NCBI GenBank assembly: GCA_014529385.2
Contig: CM043963.1
Span: 107,078,412 to 107,140,411, forward strand
DNA from: Adiantum capillus-veneris
Lineage: Eukaryota; Streptophyta; Polypodiopsida; Polypodiales; Pteridaceae
DNA length: 62,000 nt
Direction of reading: 5' to 3'
The stretch's first letter is position 1, and every line of letters begins with the position of its first letter. Shown one piece after another: positions 47,477-59,322 of the stretch. A program made the translations under genes and the position numbers. A model generated the notes under the pieces. It did not search any database and was not told the origin of the DNA. It saw only the letters and a list, made by a program, of their open reading frames with translations.

Positions 47477-48760
47477 CTAACTCATTTTTTGGGTCGTAGT
47501 CATCATAGGTGGAGGTTGATGGTGTATCCTCATCAGGAATGTTGATAGGTGGAGTTTGATCAAATCATAGAAAATAAGGTTTAAGCCGCCATCCATGACC
47601 CTCCTCTTGTGAAGCTTACCATCAGCTTCCATGAACTGGTAGCTCCCATGGCATATTTCTTCTAATTGATGATGAAAGGGCCTTCCCATTGGAGTAAGAA
47701 CTTCTTATCTTTGCATGTGTCAAAGCGATTGCCATAGCGGAGCACCAACATGCCCTTCTTTAAATCTTTGCATCAAAGATGTTGATTGAAACTAAGCTGT
47801 TTGAGTTCTACCTGTGCCACATAATGATTGATTACTTCTTCTATGTCTAGTTGTACTCGTTCCAAGTCAAGGATGTGATCTCTCAAATGCATGTTGGCTC
47901 GTTGAAACTGGCTTGCCATTACTTTGAGACTTGCTAGTTGCACCTCAGTAGGTAAGATTGCCTCCTTACAAAATACCAAATGATATGGGGTGAACCCCAA
48001 CGATGTGCGGAACGAGGTTTGGTAGGCCCACAAAGCTGGGAGTAGATACTTATCCCAATCCCCATGATGATTTTTAACCTACTTGGTGATAATCTTACAA
48101 ACCATTCCATTCACTTTTTCAACTAGGCCATTACATTGAGGGTAATATGGTGAGGAGTGCCTCCTTGTTTTCACTAGTTTTTGCATTAACTCTCCTACCA
48201 AGTCTGCTCTGAAACCTGGCCCTCTATCAATGATGATTTCTAAGGGTGTGCCAAACCTACAACAGATGTGCTCATAGAAAAACTTGGCTACCTCTACATC
48301 TGTAATCCTAGTTGTGGCTGTAGCTTCCACCCATCTAGTCATATAGTCGACACCCATGATGATATAGAACTTCCCAGAGTTGGCCATAGGCAATGGTCCT
48401 ATGGCATCTATTCCCTATTTCTCAAATGCCCATTTGAAAGAATAGGTGTTTGTGGTTCGAGCATGAGTGACCTGGTGCCGGCCTTTTGACACAAATTACA
48501 TGTCTTACACCAGTGGTGTACATCACGATTGAGACTAGGCCATACAAACCCAACCTCAAAGATTTCCCTGCTTGTTATATCTAGGGCAAACTGACCTCCA
48601 CAAACACCATCATTAGAGAGAGGGACTTTCCTGAGTACTTGGTCCTTACCCTTACAGTAGAGACCGTCATTGATAAGTCGATACCTTGTGGCCTTTTTGG
48701 TGAGCCATTGCTTCTACCCTTTTGTCAGATCTGTTCGACATTCCCTTGTTTCCAGAAAAT
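47477..48760 (-). pseudogene. E3 integrase, broken
   Basis: From about 48760 leftward: a zinc-binding remnant with CNLCQKAG, then the core MGVDYMTRWVEATAT (first Asp), GTPLEIIIDRGPGF (second Asp intact), SSPYYPQCNGLVEKVN (Glu intact), then WAYQTSFRTSLGFTPYHLVF and a C-terminal GPFHHQLEEICHGSYQF segment ending at 47477. Three frames are used and a few stops intervene. The catalytic D-D-E is all present, so decay is modest. Confidence 0.83.
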
Positions 48761-49112
48761 GCATTATGTAGGGTAAGGCGCCACTACCATGAAATAGAGG
48801 GAGCTTTAGCTTTATAGCCCCAACTACCATTTCCTGCAGTCTTTTGCTTGTTAAGGTGTCGGCTTCATGGTTTTGAGCCCTTGGGATGTGATGTAGTTGA
48901 ATTGCTTCAAACTTACCCAACAAAGTTTTTACACAGCTTAAGTGAGTCCTCAGGCTAGGATTCTTACATGTCCATACTCCATTTACTTGCCTTACCAAAA
49001 GTAGAGAATTCCCAAATACATTAAGGCATTTTACCCCTTGTGAGATGCACCATTGTAATCCCTTGGTTAGTACTGCATACTCGGCTTCATTGCTAGAATG
49101 TGATTCTAACAA
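48714..49112 (-). pseudogene. E3 second, archaeal-type RNase H (RVT_3)
   Basis: Reads SHSSNEAEYAVLTKGLQWCI, then VFGNSLLLVRQVNGVW, then HHIPRAQNHEADTLTSK, the hallmarks of the extra RNase H gained by plant Tat-type gypsy elements. The Asp of the usual GDS motif is Asn here. It lies between the ordinary RNase H and the integrase, as in the Tat group. Confidence 0.8.
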
Positions 49113-49423
49113 ATGGCCAAGCGAAAATACCTAGATATCTTTGTCATCAAAGACCACTATGCTTGCACGGCTGCTTTGGTGGATGCTCGCTTGTAGGCTC
49201 CATCAAATTAGAGAGAGTGTGCTCTTTCTACTAGCGGTGGCTCTGGAAGTTGGTTGAGTTCCCTCCCCTTTAGTTTTCTTTAACTTCTTCTCAAAGTGTT
49301 TGTAGGTCATGAATCCCCCCAAGCTTGCCCTTGTCGTGCTTTCCACATGTACCATGTAAGCAAACTCTTGTAATGAATTAGCCACTTAGTAATCCTAGAA
49401 GAAACATTCATGTGTTGTACCAC

Positions 49424-50524
49424 TTAGGGAAACATTTCATCCATTGTTAAGATTATAGATTGCCTAGGAAACAAATATGATAAAAACTTTGTAGTTTCAA
49501 ATCTAAGAGCTAGGACTAGGTGTTCCGCATGGGTGAAACTTTTCTTTGTAGATGTCATCATGTGACTGGAGAAGTAGATTGGCCTCATGAAAGATGTCGT
49601 TGCATCCTTTTGGAGTAGCACTGGCCCCAAGGAGTCATCACCCACACTTGAGGTGACATATAACTTTTTGTCCCACTTAGGCCGTGGGATAGTTGGTAGG
49701 GTGGCTAAGACCTCCTTTACCTTGTTGTAGTGATGTTGGCTCTCCTCGTCCCATGTGAAAGTCCATTGTTGTGTGAGCTGTTGCAGTGGTAGAACAAGTT
49801 GTGATAGTGGATGTATGAATCTACTCAAGTACCTCACCTTTTGTAGAAAAGAGACTAGTTGACGTATGGTTGTTGGTGAAGGTAGTGCAATGAGTGCGGA
49901 CACCTTATTTGGATCAGCATTGATACCTTTAGCTGAAATTTCATGACCTAAAAGAATGACTCTACTTTCCCCAATGTGGCACTTGTCTATATTTAATTGC
50001 CCTCCTAGGCTTTGCAACATTTCTAAACCCTCAGTCACCTTTTCTAAGTGTGAGATGCGAGGCCTATATATACAAAAGTCATCAATGAACACTCTTATGG
50101 ATGTTCCAAAGAACGGTTGAAAGACATATGTGATATATCTCTGGAATGTGGCAGGTGCATTTGTGAGACCAAATGGCATAACTCTATAAGCAAAGCAACC
50201 CAATGGTGTAATGAAAGTGGTTTTTAGTTGATCTTCAAAGGCTATGCATATTTGAAAATAGACGGAATACCTGTCACACACTGTGTAGCATTAGAAACCA
50301 TCTACTTCATTCATAATTTCATCAAAGAAAGGGAGAGGAAAATGGTCCCTCTTTGTGGCTGCATTTAGTGGTTTGTAGTCGATGCAGACCCTCCACTTGC
50401 CATTCTTCTTAGGCGTCACCACTATGGGTGACACCCACTCTGAGTTTTCCACATGGTAAATGAACATTGCTTCGAGTAGCTTCCTTACCTCAGCAGGGAG
50501 TTCCTTTTCCTGTATGACCCCCAA
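49424..50524 (-). pseudogene. E3 reverse transcriptase and first RNase H
   Basis: From 50524 leftward: PIVVTPKKNGKWRVCIDYKPL, FPLPFFDEIMNEVDG, KTTFITPLGCFAYRVMPFGL, VFIDDFCIY near 50070 (catalytic pair intact), then YLSRFIHPLSQLVLPL and WTFTWDEESQHHYNKVKEV, then an RNase H (TSSVGDDSLGPVLLQKDA, PIYFSS). An in-frame TAG sits at 50537-50539, just upstream, and the two main frames meet near 50285. Reading frames beyond 50573 resume at 59323, because E2 is inserted between. Confidence 0.85.
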
Positions 50525-50573
50525 CCGTCGTGGTTTCTACACAACTGGCCTTACCCTTTCCTTCAACATAATT

Positions 50574-52165
50574 TGTAACATTTAATGGCCTAGTAACTTG
50601 TGTGTAGCAAAAAATAGCATGAACATAGTGAGCATTTCATTAGAATAGATTCCTAATGAGAATAACAAGAGTGCTTGGGTGGAGAGAGCAACAAAAAGCA
50701 TAACACCTAGTTAGATAGCATGAACAATACTCCAAAAGAGAGAGAAATTAAGCAGTTGACAACAGTTGAGGATCGGATTTGCATAGAGCCGGTCCCCCCT
50801 CCAAAAGGATTTGTATTATGGTTTCTCCCATCAAGAGAGACATTTTACAATACAATTCTTTGTGTTCCTTCAATACTAGCTAGTGCAATGAAGATGGAAA
50901 CTTCAAGCACTAATCAAAACACTTATCAAACACAACATCAATTCCCTCACGGTCTCAAACCCAAGACCTCACACACCTTCGAAGATGGTGAGAGCTAGCG
51001 GGGTATTAGAGTAGATTGAGAGGAAGAAGGAGCAACTGTCTTACAAGAAAGATGTACATCTCCTCACATAATCACTCATATTAGCATAGCCTAGCTTAGT
51101 AATTAGCATGGTAGAGGAGATGAGCATGCATTAAAGCTTGGCTCTTGGTTGGATTTGCATCACAAAGTCAAGAGTTGCTGGTGTAGGCCTCCCTTCTCAC
51201 AAGCTTGGAGTAGGTGATAAGCTTTCCATTGAAGCTTGAAAAGAGAGAGAGAGTCTTCTTAATCTACACATGAGCTTGGTATATGTGGATAATTTCCTTT
51301 GAAAAATCAGCCCCCTCTCTCTCTTGGTCGACCCCTCTTGCTATTTGCTCTTGCTAGCACCTCATTGGACCTCCCCAGGCTTAGCCAATAGGATTTCAGG
51401 AGCATAAGTGATAGCCTTCTGACATGTGTTCCCCTTGCCCCTTTTGTGAGAGATTTAGGTAATCAATAAATGCAATTAAACTCTCATTGGACCCCTTTGT
51501 CTCCTGGCCAATAGGAATCAAGCAAGCCATTGGGCTGTTCAATGCTCATTGGACCCCTTGGGAGACTGTCCAATAGTCTTCTAGAGAGCTTAAATTCCTA
51601 TCAATTCTTTTATTAAGTGTTTTTAAATTATTTAAACTAGATTTACTCTAGCCTAATTCTCATTGGTCCACCTCCATGGCCATCCAATAGGATTTGAGTA
51701 CACCTTGTAGGCATCTGGCATAGGGAGTTGACATGTGTCCCTTTTTCCCCTTGTGTGCAAAGGAAGCTTGTGAGTGTGTGTGTGTGTGTTTCTCTCTCAT
51801 CCCCTACTTCATGGGCTCGCCCCCTCCTATGTAGAAGTTTGTGAAGACTTTTTGGGACACACACAAAGAATCCAATTTCCTAAGACTTTGACCATTGGAC
51901 ACAACCTTTGAATTTTGGAACCTTAGCATTTTGGAAGTCTTAATGGGCTAAACCCTAAGGTCTTTGGAGCCCATTGTTGCACATAGATCTTTTGCAGATG
52001 GCCTCCCTTTGGATCCCTATTTTCCCTCCTTTGGATCCCTTCTGTGGCCGGTCTGCCAGCTTAACCAATATTCTAGCCTTTTCTCCCCTGGCACTTCCCC
52101 ATATTAAATGATCAATTTAACATGAGAAAATCATTTAGGAGAATTAGATATTAGTTATTATGATA
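50574..52165 (-). mobile_element. E2 3' LTR (family A, about 1.59 kb)
   Basis: On the plus strand it begins TGTAACATTTAATGG and ends TTATTATGATA. Sequence and order match 57723-59322 throughout. On the minus strand a purine tract (TTTCAAGAGAGAGG) precedes its start at 52165. The outer end carries a changed dinucleotide (TATCA instead of TGTCA on the minus strand). Confidence 0.93.
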
Positions 52166-53220
52166 TTACCTCTCTCTTGAAATCATAGTCGTCCTCGACT
52201 ATGGGGTAGAGAAGATAAATCATATTCATTAGTCCTTTTTCTAGCGGGTAGAGGATCCCTATGTTACCCTACAACATCGTTCCAGAATGGATGACTAGTG
52301 CATTTGGTGCTTGAGAGCCCAAGCTGCTACAAGCATGCCTGCACATTAGTCATATCAATCTTCCATAGTAGAGTGACAATCTCTTCTTGGTGTTTGGGAG
52401 AAGACGTCTCTGCAAAATTGATCTAAGCATGCATACTACTTCACATTTGTGCACAATAAAGAAAAGAGAGTCTTATAAGACAAAAACTTTGTTCATTTTT
52501 AACATTTGTACATTTGCTTACTCTTGGGAAGCATTGTAAGCATTGACAAGGTTTAGGTTATCCTTTAATTGTATGCCTTGCATCCATCTAGCATCTTCAA
52601 AGGATAATTATTAAACTTAATAAGATATCATTGGATAGTCTTACCACCTCGTAATACCTTGTCTTCTGTCGGAGGATGGACTCAGGCTACAACACCTCTT
52701 CTTGGTCCTCAATCTCCGGCGTGTCTTCAATAGTTGGTTCTTGAGGTGGATATCCTTTGTAAGGCTTTAGTAGGCTCACATGAAAAGCATTATGTATGAG
52801 CCAATGGCTGGGAAACTTGAGTTGATAGGCCATCTCATTGATTGGCCTAAGAATCTGGAAGGGACCACAGTACCTAATGCTAACTTAGCATAGTACTTTT
52901 GGTGTCTCGTAGGATTCTTGCCCGTCGTGTGCCTTAATCGAGCCTTGGCAAATTTGAGTAAGACCCAATTGTTTTTTTTAAAGACTTGGCTCTTCTGTGC
53001 TTGTCAGCAGAGCAGCCTTTTGCCTTTGCTGTGAGATAGACATAGCATCCTTAATCTTTTGGAAAGATTCTTGTAGGTATCGGCTATACTCATTTGCAGC
53101 GAAGATCTTCCCGTGTACCTTAATTAGCAGGGGACTTTTTTATCTTCCCTCAATTACCTCAAAAGGTGCTTTTCTCGTGGAAGTATGTACAGTGTTATTG
53201 TAGCCATCCGTTTGTGGGTG
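52166..53220 (-). pseudogene. E2 integrase C-terminus and possible chromodomain, degraded
   Basis: Immediately after the stop near 53221 the frame continues HPQTDG (the usual integrase motif), then EYSRYLQESFQKIKDAM and further degraded sequence. Near 52715-52560 the minus strand reads EIEDQEEVL, PESILRQKTR and later EDARWMQ, which resembles a chromodomain start and end. If correct, family A is a chromovirus. The stretch is broken by several stops. Confidence 0.5.
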
Positions 53221-53997
53221 TTAGGCTGAAGAGAAGTTTAGCCTTGTTCCTATATTCTCAAAGAGACCCTTCCAGAAATTTTTGGTCATTCTAGGATCTC
53301 TATCCGGCACTATGGCCATTGGCAAGCCATGGTACTTGAAAATTTTTGAAATGAAGAGGGTTGCCATTTGATGGGCTTTGATAGTCTTTTTGACAGGTAT
53401 AAAACGAGCTTGTTTAGTAAACCTGTCCACTGTCATCCATACTCCCGTATTCCCATGGATAGACTTAGGAAATCCAAAGATAAAGTCCATGGATATGCTC
53501 TCCCATGGTGAATTAGAGATTGGCAAAGGTTGAATCAATCCAAGTTGCTTCCCTCTATCAAACTTCATCTTTTGGCATACCACACATTTAGAAACATACT
53601 CTTGTATGTTTGCTTTCATGGTAGGCCAATAGAAATACATTTCAATCCCTTTTAGGGTAGACTGAATCCCTCTATACCCTGCATAAGGAGGAGCATGAGA
53701 TTCATACATTACTTTCTCACGTAGTGGGCTAGTAACACATAGTCTATTGCCATAGAGAAGATAACCATCTTGTAAAGTAAATGATTTCTCTTTCTTCCCT
53801 AATGCAAGGGCTGAAATCACATCTCTAAAATCGGGAACAATATCATACTCGTCTATCATAGAAGATAGATCATTGTCAGTTTCTATGGAAACCGCATTCA
53901 CTCTCAGCCGTCTAGAGAGTGCATCGGGTACTTGATTATGCTTGCCATCAATGTGAGCAATATGAAGAAATTGCGAAAGGAAATTTTCCCACCTCAT
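53221..53997 (-). pseudogene. E2 RNase H end and integrase core
   Basis: An open frame of about 258 codons: HIDGKHNQVPDALSRR (RNase H end), then the zinc-binding region with HAPPYAGYRG (second His replaced by Tyr) and CVVCQKMK, then the core SMDFIFGFPKS (first Asp) and IVPDRDPRM (second Asp; Ser changed to Pro before it). It ends FSSA-stop, where HPQTDG should follow, so the stop comes before the catalytic Glu region. Confidence 0.88.
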
Positions 53998-54018
53998 TTG
54001 TTTGTTGGAGAGCTTGGT

Positions 54019-55086
54019 CTATGTCATGAAGTACTTAAGACTTTGGTGATCCATTCGTAGAATAAAAGGAGTCCCCAATAAATAGTGCTTCCACGAGCCT
54101 AAGGCATGTAGAACTACAAGGAGTTTCTTTTCATATATGCCCAGAGCTTGCTCAGCAGGGTCGAGCCTTCGACTTTCATAGCCTATGGCGTGCCCTTCTT
54201 GGAGAAAAACATCTCCAAGGCAATCACCACAAGCATCACATTGGACCTCAAATGTCTTTGAGAGATCCGGTAGTGTAAGCACAACTTGAGAGATAAGCTT
54301 TTCTTTAAGCTTTTTGAAAGCATTATTCTCCTTGGTAGACCATGTGTACCTAGCGTTTTTCTTTGTTAGGTCATGTAATGGTCATGCTATTAGTGAGAAC
54401 TTTTCTATGAAGCGTCTATAGTATGCACACATACCTATAAAGCTTCTTAGTTCATGAAGATTCCTTGGTTTAGGCCATCCTTTTATTACCTCTAACTTTG
54501 ATGGATCAATTTGGATGCCATCTTGAGAGATAATGTGACCTAAATACTGAATCTCTTGTAAGAAAAATTCACTTTTCTTTTTATTAACATAAAGTTTATT
54601 CTCTCTTAAAACTTGAAATATTACCTGGAGGTGTTGCTTGTGTTCGTCTAATGAATTAGAGTAGATGATGATATCATCAAAGAACATTCCAGTAAAGGTT
54701 TGGTGAGGCCTGAATAGCTTCTCCATCAAGCGGTTGAATGTGGCTGGTGCATTGGTCAAGACAAAAGGCATGAGAATGTATTCGTAAAGACCAAACATAG
54801 TGCGAAATGCGGTCTTTACAATGTCTTGATCAACTATCCTTATTTGATGATAGCCACTTTTTAGGTCAATCCTATTGAAGTAGGTAGACCCTTGTAGCTT
54901 ATCAAATATGTCTTCTACCCGTGGAACAGGAAATCTATTCTTGATAGTGATCCTATTTAGTGATCTATAGTTGACACACATGCGATATGTGCCGTCTTTC
55001 TTTTGCACTAATAGCACATGAGAACAAAATGGAGATGATCTAGGCCTAACCATGCCCTTCTCAACGAACTCATGCACTTGCCTCAT
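54019..55086 (-). pseudogene. E2 reverse transcriptase and RNase H
   Basis: RT from 55086: [74 protein letters not shown] (pair intact, FFDD) and IGMCAYYRRFIEKFS, ending near 54382. RNase H resumes at 54282: FEVQCDACGDCLGDVFLQEG, GYESRRLDPAEQ, WKHYLLGTPFILRMDHQSLKY. A frame gap lies at 54283-54381. This is the best preserved family A pol in the window. Confidence 0.9.
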
Positions 55087-55179
55087 AATCTTGTTTTGTT
55101 GAGCTTGAGAAACTCTATAAGGAGGTTTGTTAGGCGGTGAACTTCTTGGAAGAAGTTCAATTGCATGGTCATCATTGCC

Positions 55180-55780
55180 TCATTTAGGAGGCATCTCACA
55201 AGGGATGTCGTCAATCAAGACATCTTGAAACCCCTTGAGAAAATTGGATAACTCTAATTCCTTTTGATTGTGTATATTTTCTTTTGCTAAAACATTAGGT
55301 TCATTTTGAGAGTCCCTAACAAAAATCATGTACACGGAAATAGAGCTCTTAATTGACTTATTGAAAGCTTGTATATGTACAATGGGTATGGTGTTACCCA
55401 TTTCCTTAGCATCTATGTACATATCTTTTTCCCTGAACCTAAAGGAGATTCTCTTTTCTGGGAATTTAACATTGGCAGCCATGCAATCAAACCATGGTGC
55501 CCCTAGGATTACATCCTCATGCTTGAGAGGAGAGATAAAGAAGTCCTCTTTGTCCACATAGCTTTGAACATGGAGCCTCATTTTCTCGAGATTAAGGGAG
55601 TGAGTGAAGCTTCTTGCCCCTTGAAAGCACCGTCTGCGGGTAGACATCTCCCATCTCGTAAGCTTGTATGCCTAGCTTGGTGGCCAACTCTATGGATATG
55701 AAATTGTGAGTAGAACCAAGGTCAAAGAGAATAAAAGCATCATGTTCTCTTACATTTCCCGAAGCAAGGCATAGAGGAGA
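55180..55780 (-). pseudogene. E2 protease region
   Basis: DAFILFD-L-GSTHNFIS near 55740-55700 replaces the usual Thr with Leu. Downstream are LHVQSYVDKEDFFISPL and DVILGAPWFDCMAANVKF, then the linker [18 protein letters not shown] frame break occurs near 55620. Confidence 0.83.
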
Positions 55781-57300
55781 TCCTTTGTGGTGAGTTTCCT
55801 CCTCTTGGACTTCGACCAAGGTGTCCCTAGGAGGCTCATGGCAGGTGTTCTTTTGGGAACAAGTGTGGTATGCATGCCCTTGCTTGCCGCACTTGAAACA
55901 TTCGTTATTCTTGCGATAACGCTCAAGCTCTTTAGGAGAGAGTTTGTTTTTATCTTTATAAACTCCCTTCTCCTTAGCTTTGTTGAGGTTGCCCTTAGGA
56001 GACTTTTGGATATTGTCCTTCCCCTTAGGCTCATTAGAACCCTTGTTTTCTATGGGCTTGAAATTTCTTTTAGCCCCCGTTTGGAAATTGATTCGAGAAG
56101 CCACCATAGTATGGTGTATAACTGCCGATATGGTGCGTGGACTTTGGGAGTTGACATACTTCACCATTTCTTCAGTTAAGCCAGCACAAAATTGTTGCTT
56201 TTGCTCCCCAAAATCCAACTTCTTGAAGAAAGTGTCTTTGAGTTGTAAGTCCCAAAACTTGTCTACATATTTGTGAATGGATTCGTAGGGAGAGAGTTTC
56301 AAGCTTCACCATTCGGTGAGTACTTTGTCTTTGGCATCGATGGCCAAAAACTGCTTCATAATGGAATATCTTAAATCTTTCCGTGTTTGTGGAGCTTCAC
56401 CGTTGACCCGTAGGCTAGACCACCACTATCTAGTGGACTTTTGAAAGTGCATAGCTACATGGCGTAGCTTAGAGGGCTCCATGAAGCCCTCATCTCCAAA
56501 AACCACATCGAACTGTTGGATAAAGGCCAAGACTTTGTCCGTAGCACCAAAGGTGTCATCGTAGGTAAGGAAAGAGATGCTCTTCCCTCCCTCTTTGAGC
56601 TTCTTGATCTTGGACGACCTCTTCCACGAGGCATAGGATTTCCTATGGCCTCTTCTTTTTGATGGTTCAAAGGTTGCACCATCACTTTCTTCAGAAGGTG
56701 AAGAATTTGAGGAAGATGGAGAAGAGGGATCTCTTTATTGCCTTTTTCTTGCCTTGATCTTCTTTGTCTTCACCATCACTTTCATAAGAGGAAGAGGATG
56801 AAGAAGATGGAGAAGAGGGTGTCCTCTTTCTTGCCTTTTTTTTCTCTTGTTTTTTGTCATCCCTGTTTGAAGTAGGGTGTGGAGAAGTATGTGATGGTCT
56901 TCTCCGTTTTGGAGGTGATGGAGAGCGTTTAGCCCGCCGTCTTCGTGGAGCCATCTGCACTGAGGTGGCAGGAGACTCACTTCTTTCTCGTTCCTTCGAT
57001 GGGGGATCTTGAATTCTCCTTTGAGAAGGAGATGCATCATCAAGGAGAAAATTTTTGAGCCTTTCATATGGATCCTCTTGTTCTTCCTTTTGGAAGTCTT
57101 GCAAGGAGGCTTTCTAGGTGCTCTCTCATTATGGTGGGGAGCTTGGAGAATCCCATGAGCACAAAGCTACCGTTGCACTTCACTTTGGAGGGATGGATTG
57201 CCCATGGCTTGTTGAAGCCTAGTTAGTTAACAAGCATATGGGGCATCAGTAGTATCCTGCTCATTAGCAAAATCAAAGTTATCAACATTAATTTCACTCT
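55781..57300 (-). pseudogene. E2 gag
   Basis: From about 57300 leftward: an N-terminal frame with QDFQKEEQEDPYERLKN, a Lys/Arg/Ser-rich tract (APRRRRAKRSPSPPKRRRP), capsid pieces with IHKYVDKFWDLQLKDT and FGEQKQQFCAGLTEEM, and an intact CCHC knuckle C-FK-C-GKQG-H-AYHT-C near 55903-55860. Several frame breaks lie between the pieces (for example near 56690 and 56300). Confidence 0.85.
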
Positions 57301-57707
57301 CTTTACTATTGTCAGCTATTCTAAAACCTTTTAGGTGTACTTTGGCACTTCAAGCCCTAGTTGCTACTCCTCTTTACCTCTTTAAAAAAATCACTCAAGC
57401 TACTGTACCCATGGCTCGAATACCATTAATTTCAAGGAATAGAAGAGAGGGTCGTTCAACACCAAAACAACACCAACACCTGTCAAGCTTCTAATAGCTC
57501 AATAGTGGTTAAGCCATAGGCAAGCCCCGCAGGACTTCAATATCAAGACCATAGCTCTCACCGATGATGCCCCGTTAGCTGCGCAAAGGCAGGCACACTA
57601 GCAAGGCTGAAAAATCTCTATTCTACTTACTCACATGCAATTAATAATACCAACAATTTATAGCTAGCTTGAGGACCTCCCTTCTTGAGCAAGAAAAGAG
57701 AAAGCTT

Positions 57708-57721
57708 GTGCTCTGATACCA
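57708..57721 (-). other. E2 primer binding site
   Basis: On the minus strand TGGTATCAGAGCAC lies one base inside the LTR end TGTTACA. It matches the tRNA-iMet site over TGGTATCAGAGC. Confidence 0.88.
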
Positions 57722-57722
57722 A

Positions 57723-58381
57723 TGTAACATTTAATGGACTAGTAACTTGTGTGTAGCGGATAATAGCATGAACATAGTGAGCATTTCATTAGAATAGATT
57801 CCTAATGAGAATAACAAGAGTGCTTGGGTGGAGAGAGCAACAAAAAGCATAACACCTAGTTAGATAGCATGAACAATACTCCAAAAGAGAGAGAAATTAA
57901 GTAGTTGACAACAGTTGAGGACCGGATTTGCATGGAGCCGGTCCCCCCTCCAAAAGGCTTTGTATTATGGTTTCTCCCATCAAGAGAGACATTTTACAAT
58001 ACAATTCTTTGTGTTCCTTCAATAGTAGCTAGTGCAATGAAGATGGAAACTTCAAGCACTAATCAAAACACTTATCAAACACAACATCAATTCCCTCACG
58101 GTCTCATACCCAAGACCTCACACACCTTTGAAGATGGTGAGAGCACTCGGGGTATGAGAGTAGATTGAGAGGAAGGAGTAGTCCTACAAGAAAGATGTAC
58201 ATCTCCTCACATAATCACTCATATTAGCATAGCCTAGCTTAGTAATTAGCATGGTAGAGGAGATGAGCATGCATTGAAGCTTGGATCTTGGTTGGATTTG
58301 CATCACAAAGCCAAGAGTTGTTGGTGTAGGCCTCCCTTCTCTGAAGCTTGGAGTAGGTGATAAGCTTTCCATTAAAGCTTG

Positions 58382-58432
<51 letters not shown>

Positions 58433-59322
58433 TTCTTACTCTACACATGAGCTTGTGTGAGTGTGCGTGGATAATTTCCTTTGAAAAATCAGCCCCCTCT
58501 CTCTCTTGGTCGACCCCTCTTGCTATTTTCTCTTGCTAGCACCTCATTGGACCTCCCTAGGCTTAGCCAATAGGATTTCAGGAGCATAAGTGATAGCCTT
58601 CTGACATCCCTTTCCCCTTCTGTGATAGCTTTAGGTAATCAATAAATGCAATTAAACTCTCATTGGACCCCTTTGTCTCTTGGCCAATAGGAATCAGGCA
58701 AGCCATTGGGCTGTTGAATGCTCATTGGACCCCTTGGGAGACTGTCCAATAGTCTTCTAGAGAGCTTAAATTCCATTTGGTTCTTTTATTAATTGTTTTT
58801 AAATTATTTAAACTAGATTTACTCTAGCCTAATTCTCATTGGTCCACCTCCATGGCCATCCAATAGGATTTGAGTACAGCTTGTGGACATCTGGCATAGG
58901 GAGTTGACATGTGTCCCTCTTTCCCCTTGTGTACAAAGGAAGCTTGTGAGTGTGTGTGTGTGTGTGTTTCTCTCTCATCCCCTACTTCTTGGGCTCGCCC
59001 CCTCCTATGTAGGAGTTTGTGAAGACTTTTTGGGACACACACAAAGCATCCAATCTCCTAAGCCTTTGACCATTGGACACAACCTTTGAATTTTGGAACC
59101 TTAGCATTTTGGAAGTCTTAATGGGCTAAACCCTAAGGTCTTTGGAGCCCATTGGTGCACATAGATCTTTTGCAGATGGCCCCCCGTTTGGATCCGTACT
59201 ATGGCAGATCTGCGAGCTTAACCAATATTCTAGCTTTTTCTCCCCTGGCACTTCCCCATATTAAATGAATAGTTTAACATGAGAAAATCATTTAAGAGGA
59301 TTAGATATTAGTTATTATGACA
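57723..59322 (-). mobile_element. E2 5' LTR (family A, 1.6 kb)
   Basis: Plus strand begins TGTAACATTTAATGG and ends TTATTATGACA (TG...CA). It pairs with 50574-52165. The flanks outside the pair are TAATT (50569-50573) and TAATG (59323-59327), a 4-of-5 match expected of a 5-bp target duplication. A longer (AG)24 run at 58384-58431 distinguishes it from the other LTR. Confidence 0.93.
58384..58431. repeat. (AG)n microsatellite, about 24 units, inside the E2 5' LTR
   Basis: The matching place in the 3' LTR (51243-51254) has only about six units, so the tract changed length after insertion. Confidence 0.9.
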
